Translations under genes and position numbers: made by a program
Source of the DNA: Oligoflexus tunisiensis
GTDB taxonomy: Bacteria; Bdellovibrionota_B; Oligoflexia; Oligoflexales; Oligoflexaceae
Length of the DNA stretch: 64,000 nt
Direction: 5' to 3'
Assembly (NCBI RefSeq): GCF_001748245.1
Contig: NZ_BDFO01000001.1
Span: 297,740-361,739, forward strand
Shown: positions 49,822-57,753 of the stretch, in pieces
Position numbering within the stretch: the first letter of the stretch is position 1
How the letters are laid out: each line of letters begins with the position of its first letter
Notes under the pieces: generated by a model
What the model saw: only the letters and a program-made list of their open reading frames with translations
The model's database searches: none
Told to the model about the DNA's origin: nothing

Positions 49822-49877
49822 TCCTTGCTTCATAAAATCGTCTAGTCTGAAAATCTAACGATTTTGTGAAGCAAGGA
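49822..49877 (+). promoter_or_regulatory. 20-bp-stem hairpin burying the glmM ribosome binding site
   Basis: The arms 49822-49841 and 49858-49877 pair over 20 bp with one G-T wobble around a 16-nt loop. The last five bases of the 3' arm, AAGGA, are the glmM Shine-Dalgarno, 7 nt before its GTG. Folded, the site would be inaccessible unless ribosomes, an RNA helicase or a ligand open it. There is no T-run, so it is not a simple terminator. Confidence 0.7.
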
Positions 49878-49884
49878 TACAAGA

Positions 49885-51231
49885 GTGGGCAAGTATTTTG
49901 GCACAGATGGCATTCGTGGCAAAGCCAACATATCACCAATGTCACCGGATTTTGTTCTGCGTTTGGGTCAGGCCATCGGCCTGCATTTTCGCAACGCCTA
50001 TCCCCATCCGAAAATTCTAATTGGCAAGGATACCCGCCGCAGCGGTTATATGCTGGAACAGGCACTTTCCGCCGGTATTTGCAGTGTCGGCGTCGACGTG
50101 CAATTTCTTGGACCCTTGCCCACGCCTGGCATCGCTTATCTCACGCGCGGGATGCGGGCCTGTGCGGGCATCGTGATCTCGGCCTCGCATAATCCTTATG
50201 ATGATAACGGCATCAAGATTTTCAGTGAAAACGGCTACAAACTGCCGGATGAAATTGAAAATAAACTTGAGGAGATGGTCGATCATCCGAGTCTTGAAGC
50301 CTTTCCCACCGGCGTCCATATCGGTCGCGCCAAACGCATCGATGATGCCGTCGGACAGTATGCGGTCTTTCTGAAGGAACAGTTCCCCAAACATCTGAAA
50401 CTCGATGGTCTGCGCATCGTCGTCGATTGTGCGCACGGGGCCGCTTATAAGGTCGCGCCCAAGGTCTTCGAGGAACTGGGGGCGGAAATCTTTGTCACCG
50501 GCAACACTCCCGATGGCCGCAATATCAACGATCAATGTGGAGCGCTGCATCCGGCCTCCCTGGTCGAAAAAGTCAAACTCTATAAGGCGGACCTTGGGGT
50601 CGCGCTCGACGGCGATGCGGATCGCCTCATTGTGGTCGATCATACGGGTGAACTCGTGGATGGCGATCAGGTCCTGGCGATCTGTGCCGGCCATCTGGTG
50701 AAGGCCGGTCGTTTGAAAAAAGCCACCGTGGTCTCGACCGTCATGAGCAACATGGGTCTGGAAATCGCCCTGCAGAAGATGGGTGTCAAACTGCTCCGCA
50801 CCAAGGTCGGCGATCGTTATGTCGTGGACGAAATGCGCAAGGGCGGCTACAACCTGGGCGGGGAACAATCCGGTCACCTCGTTTTCATGGATCTGAATAC
50901 CACCGGGGACGGAATTCTGGCGGCGCTGAATCTCCTGGAAGTCATGCTGGAGAACGGCAAGCCCCTGGCCGAGCTGAAACGCTGCATGGAGGTGCTGCCT
51001 CAGGTCTTGCGCAACGTGCGCGTTCAGCATAAGACTCCCTTTGATCAACTGCCGGAGGTCCACAAACTGATTCAGGCGGCTGAGGGAAAACTCGGACAGC
51101 GCGGACGGGTCCTGGTTCGCTACTCGGGCACGGAAAATCTGGCCCGGGTAATGCTGGAGGGCGAAGACCAGCACCGGCTGGAAACCATGGCCGCCGATAT
51201 TGCGCGTGCACTGGAGACGGCCCAGAGATAA
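49885..51231 (+). CDS. glmM: Phosphoglucosamine mutase
   Basis: A 448-residue enzyme that converts glucosamine-6-phosphate to glucosamine-1-phosphate for UDP-GlcNAc and cell wall. It has the N-terminal [14 protein letters not shown], phosphoserine S101 in [11 protein letters not shown], the metal loop DGDADR and RYSGTEN at the phosphate site. It starts at GTG; its ribosome binding site AAGGA lies inside a long hairpin. In other bacteria GlmM binds CdaA and lowers c-di-AMP synthesis. Confidence 0.96.
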   Translation: MGKYFGTDGIRGKANISPMSPDFVLRLGQAIGLHFRNAYPHPKILIGKDTRRSGYMLEQALSAGICSVGVDVQFLGPLPTPGIAYLTRGMRACAGIVISASHNPYDDNGIKIFSENGYKLPDEIENKLEEMVDHPSLEAFPTGVHIGRAKRIDDAVGQYAVFLKEQFPKHLKLDGLRIVVDCAHGAAYKVAPKVFEELGAEIFVTGNTPDGRNINDQCGALHPASLVEKVKLYKADLGVALDGDADRLIVVDHTGELVDGDQVLAICAGHLVKAGRLKKATVVSTVMSNMGLEIALQKMGVKLLRTKVGDRYVVDEMRKGGYNLGGEQSGHLVFMDLNTTGDGILAALNLLEVMLENGKPLAELKRCMEVLPQVLRNVRVQHKTPFDQLPEVHKLIQAAEGKLGQRGRVLVRYSGTENLARVMLEGEDQHRLETMAADIARALETAQR

Positions 51232-51243
51232 AGGCTTGGGAAC

Positions 51244-51999
51244 ATGATTCGATTGGGTGTGAATATTGACCATGTCGCCACCCTGCGCAACGCGCGGGGG
51301 GAAACCTATCCGAGTCCGGTGCAGGCCGCGGCCTTTGCCGAACTCGGCGGCGCGGATAACATCACCTGTCATCTGCGCGAGGATCGACGGCATATTCGCG
51401 ACGCGGACGTGGAACTTCTCAGGCGCACGATTCAGGTGCCTTTGAATTTTGAAATCGCCGCCACCGATGAAATGGTGCGCATCGCCGGCCAGACCCGGCC
51501 GCATGCGGTGACGCTGGTGCCGGAAAAAAGGCAGGAGCTGACCACCGAAGGTGGATTGGACCTCAATCAGGCCTCCAAAAAACTTGGTGAGCAAATCAAA
51601 GCCCTCCGCGACCTCGGTATTGTGGTTTCCCTCTTCGTGGAACCTGAGGTGGAGGACATGGTCATGGCCCATAAACTTGGGGCTCAGGCCATTGAGATTC
51701 ATAGCGGACATTACTGCCGCAAAATGCAGGAAGCCAAAACCACAGCGGAACAGGTTGCGCTCCTTAAACCCTTGCAGGAGGCGGCACGCGTCGCCCATGA
51801 TCAGGGTCTACAGGTGCATGTGGGCCATGGTCTCAACTATGGCAACGCGCAGTGGATGCAGCATGTTCCCCATCTTGAGGAAGCCAATATCGGTCACGCG
51901 ATCGTGGCCCGCGCGGTTTTTGTGGGCCTGCCCCAGGCCGTGCGTGAGATGAAGGCCTTGCTCAATGATCCTCAATACCGCCCTTACATCGGCGGCTAA
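51244..51999 (+). CDS. pdxJ: Pyridoxine 5'-phosphate synthase
   Basis: A 251-residue TIM-barrel enzyme that makes pyridoxine 5'-phosphate (vitamin B6) from deoxyxylulose phosphate and aminoacetone phosphate. Family marks are LGVNIDHVATLRNARG, then DNITCHLREDRRHI, the VTLVPEKRQELTTEGG block and HVGHGLNYGN. It follows glmM by 12 bp. Confidence 0.96.
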   Translation: MIRLGVNIDHVATLRNARGETYPSPVQAAAFAELGGADNITCHLREDRRHIRDADVELLRRTIQVPLNFEIAATDEMVRIAGQTRPHAVTLVPEKRQELTTEGGLDLNQASKKLGEQIKALRDLGIVVSLFVEPEVEDMVMAHKLGAQAIEIHSGHYCRKMQEAKTTAEQVALLKPLQEAARVAHDQGLQVHVGHGLNYGNAQWMQHVPHLEEANIGHAIVARAVFVGLPQAVREMKALLNDPQYRPYIGG

Positions 52000-52008
52000 G
52001 GCAGGACC

Positions 52009-52479
52009 ATGGCCCAGGAACTTTTGCGTCAGAGCCATGCCGAGGGTGAGAAGGCCCTCCTGAACGCGGTGCAGCGTGAACTCGCATCCTGGCCCACCTT
52101 TGTGCTGTGGCTGCAGGGCGAGATGGGTGCAGGCAAAACCAGTTTCGTGCGCGCCTACCTTTATGAACAGGGTCTTTCTCCCAGGACGCCGGTTGTTTCC
52201 CCCACCTATACCATCATGAATGAATATCAGATCGGAAACGACTGGTATGCGCATCTTGATCTCTATCGGGCGGATGAAAATTTCTCCCTTCAGGAGCTGG
52301 GCGTGCTTGATGCCCGGCCGTATCGCGGGCTGTTCGTGGAATGGCCCGAGCAGGGTGGGCCCGGCGAAACGCTGCCGGCCACACACATACTCAAGATTGA
52401 ATCCGATGGCTGGGAACGTCGAATTTATACACTGATTCGCATGCAGGAAAAAAATAAAGAGGGGTCTCATGAGTCTTGA
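52009..52479 (+). CDS. tsaE: tRNA t6A-modification ATPase TsaE
   Basis: A 156-residue P-loop protein required with TsaB, TsaC and TsaD for threonylcarbamoyl-adenosine at tRNA position 37. It shows the Walker A GEMGAGKTSF, then TPVVSPTYTIMNEY, and HLDLYR. Its end overlaps the aldehyde dehydrogenase start by 11 bp. Confidence 0.92.
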   Translation: MAQELLRQSHAEGEKALLNAVQRELASWPTFVLWLQGEMGAGKTSFVRAYLYEQGLSPRTPVVSPTYTIMNEYQIGNDWYAHLDLYRADENFSLQELGVLDARPYRGLFVEWPEQGGPGETLPATHILKIESDGWERRIYTLIRMQEKNKEGSHES

Positions 52480-54013
52480 TTTGCAATTTCTAAAGGATCT
52501 CGGCATCAGCAAGGAAAACGCGGCTGCCACCACAGGAACGGAATGGTTTGGTTCCAAACAAAAGGGTCATTTTGAATCCTATTCTCCGGTCGATGGCCAG
52601 CTCATTGGCAACGTTTACAAGGCCGATCGTCAGGATTACGAAAAGGTCATCAAAACAGCCGAAGCCGCAGCTTTGAAATGGCGTCAGATGCCGGCGCCGC
52701 AGCGCGGGGAAATCGTCCGGCAGATGGGGGATAAGCTTCGTCAGTTCAAGGCCCCGCTCGGCAAGCTCGTGGCCTATGAAATGGGCAAGTCGCTGCAGGA
52801 AGGCCTCGGTGAAGTGCAGGAGATGATCGATATCTGCGATTTCGCCGTCGGTCTTTCCCGCCAGCTGCATGGCCTCACCATGCATTCGGAACGTCCCAAC
52901 CATCGCATGTATGAGCAGTGGCATCCGGTGGGTCTGGTCGGCATCATTTCCGCCTTTAATTTCCCGGTCGCCGTGTGGTCCTGGAACTCGATGATCGCCG
53001 CCGTGTGTGGTGATGTTTCCATCTGGAAGCCTTCCGAAAAAACACCGCTCTCGGCCATCGCCTGCTTCAATATCCTGCGCGATGTTCTGGTGGCCAACAA
53101 GGTGCCTGAAGGCGTGATGAGTCTGATCGTGGGTGATGTGGCTGAAATCGGTGAACCCATGATTGCCGACACCCGCATTCCGCTGATCTCCGCGACGGGT
53201 TCAACCCGCATGGGCAAGCGCGTGGGAGCGGTCGTGGGTGCCCGCCTTGGTCGCAGCATTCTGGAACTCGGCGGGAATAACGCCATTATCCTGACTCCGG
53301 ATGCGGATTTGAAAATCGCGGCTCCCGCGGTCGTCTTCGGTGCGGTCGGAACCTGCGGACAGCGCTGTACGACGACGCGCCGTCTGATCATTCATGAATC
53401 GATTTATGATCAGGTCAAGACAATGCTGGTCAAGGCCTATAGCGGTCTGAGGATCGGCTCGCCTTTGGACGAGAAAAACCATGTGGGTCCCTTGATTGAT
53501 CGTCAGGCGGTTGAGATGATGCAGTCCGCACTGGACAAGGTGAAGAAGGAAGGCGCGACGCTGCTCCATGGCGGTGAGGTGCTCAGCGGCGGTGACTATG
53601 CTTCGGGCTGCTATGTGAAACCAGCAATTGTCGAAGCCAAACCCGACATGCATATGGTGCAGGAGGAGACCTTTGCACCGATTCTTTATCTTCTGAAGTA
53701 CAGCGGTGATGTGGAAGAGGCCATTGCCATCCAGAACAATGTGAAGCAGGGCCTCAGCTCCTCGATCTTCACCTTGAATCTGCGTGAGGCGGAAACCTTC
53801 CTCTCGGCCAACGGTTCGGACTGCGGCATTGCCAACGTCAACATCGGAACCTCCGGTGCGGAAATCGGCGGAGCCTTCGGCGGGGAAAAGGAAACCGGTG
53901 GCGGTCGCGAGTCAGGCTCGGATGCCTGGAAGGCTTATATGCGCCGGCAGACCAATACCATTAACTATGGACGGCAGCTGCCGCTGGCCCAGGGTATCAA
54001 GTTCGATATTTAA
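52469..54013 (+). CDS. ALDH7-type aldehyde dehydrogenase
   Basis: A 514-residue NAD-dependent dehydrogenase. It has NFPVAVWSWN, the glutamate loop ELGGNN (E266), and the nucleophile C300 in GQRCTTTRRL. The pattern is that of ALDH7/antiquitin (alpha-aminoadipic semialdehyde dehydrogenase), suggesting lysine breakdown or aldehyde detoxification. AAGAGGGG precedes the ATG. Its stop overlaps that of the convergent DHH-DAC gene. Confidence 0.88.
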   Translation: MSLDLQFLKDLGISKENAAATTGTEWFGSKQKGHFESYSPVDGQLIGNVYKADRQDYEKVIKTAEAAALKWRQMPAPQRGEIVRQMGDKLRQFKAPLGKLVAYEMGKSLQEGLGEVQEMIDICDFAVGLSRQLHGLTMHSERPNHRMYEQWHPVGLVGIISAFNFPVAVWSWNSMIAAVCGDVSIWKPSEKTPLSAIACFNILRDVLVANKVPEGVMSLIVGDVAEIGEPMIADTRIPLISATGSTRMGKRVGAVVGARLGRSILELGGNNAIILTPDADLKIAAPAVVFGAVGTCGQRCTTTRRLIIHESIYDQVKTMLVKAYSGLRIGSPLDEKNHVGPLIDRQAVEMMQSALDKVKKEGATLLHGGEVLSGGDYASGCYVKPAIVEAKPDMHMVQEETFAPILYLLKYSGDVEEAIAIQNNVKQGLSSSIFTLNLREAETFLSANGSDCGIANVNIGTSGAEIGGAFGGEKETGGGRESGSDAWKAYMRRQTNTINYGRQLPLAQGIKFDI

Positions 54014-56052
54014 GCCTGCAGACCCGTTTCGGGAAGGGTCCGCACGACACAGGAGAGACGCCGCGGTTTCTCCATGACAGTGAGGATTTTCCCGCGACGG
54101 AAAATGGTCACCGTCCCCGTCGATTCACTGACCGTGATGGCGATCGAATCGGTGGTGGCGGTAATGCCAGCTGCCACATGATGTCTGGAACCAAGACCGG
54201 ACGGCAGCTCCATGCTGCGTCCGGACACTTTCAAAAAGACCCCACAGCTTTCAATCACCCCATCCTCACGCACGATAAAAGCCCCATCGATGGTCGATAG
54301 TTCTTTGACGGTTTCTTCAAGGTGCGGATCGAGTATGTTGCGCTGCTCCTCCTTATAGCCAAAGAACGGATTTAAAATCAGGGGACGCGACTTTCTCATG
54401 ACATGCGGCGCATCACCAAGCACAAACAGGGCCCCCACGGGTTTGCCCTCACGCCCTTCCACGCCCAACTCGATGGCCAGGTCCACGACCCGGGCAATCA
54501 CCTCGGGGCGAATCGCAAAGCCCATGGCCTTGTCACAAGGCAGATAGGAGAACATTTCCGTTTCATGTCCCACGCGCGCAACGAACAGCGTATCCAGCTC
54601 GGAGCCATCCCCTGCCCCGGCAAGGCAGACCACCACATCGCCGACCGCAATGAGCCGGCGTGCCAGGGCGAGAAAGACCACAAGCTTTACCTGGTTCATG
54701 CGCGTCAGAGGAACATTGGGAATCCGGATGACGGTTACATCCGGACGCAGTGTCGGTGTCACAGCCGGACAGGATTCCTTGATGCCATAGAAAATGCGCC
54801 GATGGCTGGGTTGAATGCAGTCCCAGGGAGTCGGAAACGCCTCGGGATCGGAGAGGATAAAGACCGCCTTCGCGTCGCTCTGCGCGGCGATCAAATCGGC
54901 CTCATGCAAAAGAAGGTTCATGGCCTTTTGCTTGAAGGGCACATCGCGGCCATGAGCAGGAGCGCGGGACCCTCCTGGATGCGGGGAGGAAGGCATGGAA
55001 GCCGTGGCTTCCACCAGGGATTCCTCGGATTCACCGGCCACGCCACAGGCCAGAAACCAGCGTTTTTGAATGTCAGAAGCGAGCTGGTCGTCCTGATGAT
55101 CGCCATGATGCAGGGGAATCAAACCACCGGCCCGATGCTCATGGCCACCACTGTGTCCCAGGCCTTCGACCACCTTGTGCACCAAATGGGAGGCGTCCTT
55201 CCTCGATTCGCGGTGCGTGCGACTCGACAGAAGAATCTTTTCTCCATTGCGTCCGGCGCAAAGCGCGGCTTCGATACCCTGACAGCGGATCAGAAGATCG
55301 GCGACCTCGCCTACAGTTTCCGGCGCGGCCACCGATGGCAGCATGCAAAACGCCATGCCCTGAACCAGCCGGGTGCTCTGCAGGGCATGCGTGAGATCAC
55401 GGAAATAGGCTCGGGGCAGGGGCGCCTCTTCTATTTCGGTGAGAACATCAGCTTGCGCATAACGCGAAACCCAATTGAACATGCGGCGATCAAGAGTCGA
55501 AAACGTCACAGATCCGCCTCCACATTCCGAGCGGATGGCATAGGCCAGGGCCGTGGCCAGCTCAGGAGGAAGGGGCAGCTCATGCTCGCGCCAGTAGCAG
55601 GCGGCAATCGACGCCGACGCGGCCACCTGTGTGCGTAAATCTGAGAAGATGGGAGAGGATGAACGCGGCTGCGATCCCCTGTGATGATCAATGACAGCGA
55701 TGGTCGCATGATCCAAAGGAAGATGATTGAGGGCTTCCGGTCGACAGTCGATCAACACCGCAAGCGTCGCAGGGGAAAAGGCCAGATCCTCCACCAATTC
55801 CAAAGGGGGATGCAGGAGTTTGAGGAGCTGCTGATTTTCGGCACGAAGCACCGTGCCGCGGGCCACCAGACGATAGTTTTTTCCCAGCTTTCTGCGCACG
55901 AGTTCGCCCAAAGCCCAACCGCAGGCCACTCCATCGGGGTCAGGATTATCGTGGGTCACAAAAACAAGGTCATCAAAGCCGCGCACGATATTCAGGAATT
56001 CATCAGATTTTCTGACCCTGCCGCGTCCTTTCTGTTTGATTTCCAATTCCAT
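54010..56052 (-). CDS. DHH/DHHA1 phosphodiesterase fused to diadenylate cyclase (DAC)
   Basis: A 680-residue soluble protein. Residues 25-315 are a DHH-DHHA1 phosphodiesterase: H34-D-N-P-D38-P-D40, D102 in IDCR, D122-H-H, and GGHEHRAGG (302-310). Residues 375-530 resemble the pyruvate-kinase-C-like domain of archaeal DacZ. Residues 535-660 are a DAC domain: D589-G-A591, then R623-H624-H625, where the canonical second Arg is His, and SESTGT. One protein may thus make and degrade c-di-AMP. E176 stands where many DHH proteins have the metal-binding Asp (RSEC for RSDT), so degradation may be weakened. AAGGAGGA precedes the ATG. Confidence 0.88.
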   Translation of the reverse strand: MELEIKQKGRGRVRKSDEFLNIVRGFDDLVFVTHDNPDPDGVACGWALGELVRRKLGKNYRLVARGTVLRAENQQLLKLLHPPLELVEDLAFSPATLAVLIDCRPEALNHLPLDHATIAVIDHHRGSQPRSSSPIFSDLRTQVAASASIAACYWREHELPLPPELATALAYAIRSECGGGSVTFSTLDRRMFNWVSRYAQADVLTEIEEAPLPRAYFRDLTHALQSTRLVQGMAFCMLPSVAAPETVGEVADLLIRCQGIEAALCAGRNGEKILLSSRTHRESRKDASHLVHKVVEGLGHSGGHEHRAGGLIPLHHGDHQDDQLASDIQKRWFLACGVAGESEESLVEATASMPSSPHPGGSRAPAHGRDVPFKQKAMNLLLHEADLIAAQSDAKAVFILSDPEAFPTPWDCIQPSHRRIFYGIKESCPAVTPTLRPDVTVIRIPNVPLTRMNQVKLVVFLALARRLIAVGDVVVCLAGAGDGSELDTLFVARVGHETEMFSYLPCDKAMGFAIRPEVIARVVDLAIELGVEGREGKPVGALFVLGDAPHVMRKSRPLILNPFFGYKEEQRNILDPHLEETVKELSTIDGAFIVREDGVIESCGVFLKVSGRSMELPSGLGSRHHVAAGITATTDSIAITVSESTGTVTIFRRGKILTVMEKPRRLSCVVRTLPETGLQA

Positions 56053-56079
56053 GGCGTCCTCCTTGCTTCCGACCTCATC

Positions 56080-56107
56080 AGCGTAATGCGTTCCCTTTTC
56101 AAGTCAA
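56080..56107 (-). promoter_or_regulatory. Candidate promoter of the DHH-DAC gene
   Basis: On the minus strand TTGACT, 16 bp and TACGCT lie 28 bp before the start. The -35 is good, the -10 weak. Confidence 0.4.
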
Positions 56108-56128
56108 TCCTGGGCCATGGGACGCGCC

Positions 56129-56156
56129 TTGACAGACCCGCTATGAGGAATATTGT
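56129..56156 (+). promoter_or_regulatory. Sigma-70 promoter of the 56.2-kb gene
   Basis: TTGACA, 16 bp and TATTGT lie 45 bp before the start of the plus-strand gene. It is divergent from the DHH-DAC promoter. Confidence 0.55.
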
Positions 56157-56200
56157 AAGACGATAAGAACCCTGTCCCGATGCAAAGGAAGGGGTGGAAC

Positions 56201-56689
56201 ATGAAAAAGCGTTATGCAAGATCAACTCCGAATGTCAGCTACAAGATCAACAGCCGCGGCCCGACGTGCCTCGTGGCCTGTCGTGACACACGCCTGGCTC
56301 TCATGGTGGGAAGGACTCTGGAGGAACACCACTACCCTCTGGTGCTGATTCCTTCTGCGCTAGGCTTCAGGCATCCTTTGCTGATGACTCCGGATGTCGT
56401 GATCGTGGATGAGCCAATGGCTGAAGAGCTGGAGGCGGTGGGCAACCGTGAGGCCATGCAGATCATTTCCCAGAAAACCACGCTTCTGTTGGGAACTCTG
56501 CCCAGCGTAGCCATGGAAGGAACATGGCTGCGACCCCATGCAATACTTCCGGTCACAGCAAGCTCAGCCGAGATCGTCCAGACGATCCAGACCCTTGCTT
56601 ACGCGGAATCTGCAGATGGCCGTCTGAATCCCACACAGATTATCGGGCAGGGCTTTCTGCCTTCTGTCCCATATACTGCGGTGTCTTGA
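56201..56689 (+). CDS. Protein of unknown function, receiver-like fold possible
   Basis: A 162-residue protein with no recognised family. Alternating strands and helices (GPTCLVACRDTRLALMVGR, then DVVIVDEPMAEEL and TTLLLGTLP) recall a receiver or Rossmann-like fold. An Asp sits at the end of the third strand (VIVDEP), but other receiver residues are not clear. The start at 56201 has AAGGAAGGGG upstream. It is divergent from the DHH-DAC gene. Confidence 0.5.
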   Translation: MKKRYARSTPNVSYKINSRGPTCLVACRDTRLALMVGRTLEEHHYPLVLIPSALGFRHPLLMTPDVVIVDEPMAEELEAVGNREAMQIISQKTTLLLGTLPSVAMEGTWLRPHAILPVTASSAEIVQTIQTLAYAESADGRLNPTQIIGQGFLPSVPYTAVS

Positions 56690-56712
56690 AAAAAATGTTA
56701 TGAGACTCGGTC

Positions 56713-56740
56713 TTGACAAATTTTCTGAGGGATTTATGTT
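56713..56740 (+). promoter_or_regulatory. Promoter of candidate small RNA
   Basis: TTGACA, a 16-bp spacer and TATGTT lie after the stop of the 56.2-kb gene, with no coding frame downstream before the terminator. Confidence 0.5.
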
Positions 56741-56746
56741 GGTGGT

Positions 56747-56935
56747 GAGAGAAGATGTCTACTGAAGAGTAGCGCGACTCTCGAAAATGCGGTTCTGTAA
56801 AAGGCACTAGCATATAGCAGAAGGAGTGAAGAGATTCCCCGGCTGCTAAGGGGAGCATTAAACAGACAGAGTGAAGTGTATTGTTTATTGCATCGCGAGA
56901 GCGCATCCTGTTATGGGATGCGCTCTTTGCATTTT
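56747..56935 (+). ncRNA. Candidate small RNA of about 190 nt
   Basis: A promoter and an intrinsic terminator bracket a stretch without a plausible gene. Internal hairpins include CTAC/GTAG nested in GAGAG/CTCTC near 56748-56794, and TAGCAG/CTGCTA (about 56815-56850) or alternatively CCCC/GGGG. No match to 6S, tmRNA or SRP cores. It could instead be a long trailer of the upstream gene. Confidence 0.4.
56898..56935 (+). terminator. Intrinsic terminator of the candidate small RNA
   Basis: An 11-bp perfect stem AGAGCGCATCC/GGATGCGCTCT with a 7-nt loop is followed by TTGCATTTTT. Confidence 0.75.
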
Positions 56936-56954
56936 TACCGGATAAAAAAACGGG

Positions 56955-56992
56955 AACAAAAAACCACCACCCCATGGCGGGATGGTGGTTCT
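56955..56992 (-). terminator. Terminator of hsp20
   Basis: On the minus strand AACCACCATCCC and GGGGTGGTGGTT pair around a short loop and run into TTTTTT, about 20 bp after the hsp20 stop. Confidence 0.75.
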
Positions 56993-57010
56993 GGACCTTG
57001 AGCAGGCAGA

Positions 57011-57589
57011 TCAATGAGCGGCCGTGCTTTGCATCGGCTGGCTCTCATGACTCGACTTGACGTCGATCGTTTCCTTATCTTTTTTCGAGCCCAAACCGAC
57101 GAGCTTGCCTAAAAGGCCACTGCGGCTCTCGCCGATCTTGATTTTATGCCGTTTGGCCTCAGCGGACTTTGGTATGGCCACAGTGAGAACACCGTTTTCG
57201 TACTGAGCCTCGACTTCATCAGTCTTGACACCCGCTGGCAGTGTGACCACTCGTTCGAACCTGCCGTAGCGCCGTTCCGAGAAGCGGGAACGACCTTCAC
57301 CGTTCCTGCGTTCCTGCTTGCGTTCACCAGAAACCATCAGCTGCTGACCCTGGATTTCAATGTCGATATTGTCCTTGCCAAGTCCTGGCATATCAAAGCT
57401 CATGACAATATGATCATCGGTTTCCTCGATATCAACGGAAGGAAGAAATGTCCTGTTTTCCGTAGACACCGGAAGACCGGAAACCATTTCGTTCATCACA
57501 TCGTCGAGCTGTCTTAGCAAAGGACGCCATGCGCCCAGCGATGCAAAGGGTCGATCCAATTCACGCCACATGTTTGGTAAGTTTGTCAT
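57011..57589 (-). CDS. Small heat shock protein (Hsp20 family)
   Basis: A 192-residue ATP-independent chaperone. The alpha-crystallin domain runs from about residue 45 to 145: PSVDIEETDDHIVMSFDMPG, then GQQLMVSGERK and the ENGVLTVAIPK hallmark. The C-terminal tail is extended and lacks the usual simple I-x-I ending. The ATG at 57589 has AGGAGG at normal spacing; another ATG two codons earlier is too close to it. Confidence 0.93.
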   Translation of the reverse strand: MTNLPNMWRELDRPFASLGAWRPLLRQLDDVMNEMVSGLPVSTENRTFLPSVDIEETDDHIVMSFDMPGLGKDNIDIEIQGQQLMVSGERKQERRNGEGRSRFSERRYGRFERVVTLPAGVKTDEVEAQYENGVLTVAIPKSAEAKRHKIKIGESRSGLLGKLVGLGSKKDKETIDVKSSHESQPMQSTAAH

Positions 57590-57634
57590 ACGCATGTCCT
57601 CCTTTCTCCTGACGTGGTTCAGGATTCATTCAGA

Positions 57635-57662
57635 ACATTAAATTCAGTCGAAATCTTGTCAA
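57635..57662 (-). promoter_or_regulatory. Candidate hsp20 promoter
   Basis: On the minus strand TTGACA, 16 bp and TAATGT. A TCCTGA/TCAGGA hairpin (57607-57624) then lies in the leader just before the ribosome binding site. No sigma-32 or CIRCE match. Confidence 0.45.
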
Positions 57663-57753
57663 GGGTCAACCCGGCAAATTCTTCCCATCAAGCTGTTCCA
57701 CGAAGTTCCGAATGACCTTCATTGCGGTTTTTCTTTTTTAAAGGGACAGGTCC

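Noticed and set aside
50017..51798. A 593-codon minus-strand open frame
   Set aside because: It lies opposite glmM and pdxJ, both well supported, and has no ribosome binding site or family likeness.
54403..55638. A 411-codon plus-strand open frame
   Set aside because: It is antisense to the DHH-DAC gene, which carries conserved motifs along its length. Long antisense frames are common in this GC-rich coding DNA.
56640..57014. A 124-codon minus-strand frame over the candidate small RNA
   Set aside because: It crosses two terminators and the end of a plus-strand gene and shows no domain or ribosome binding site.
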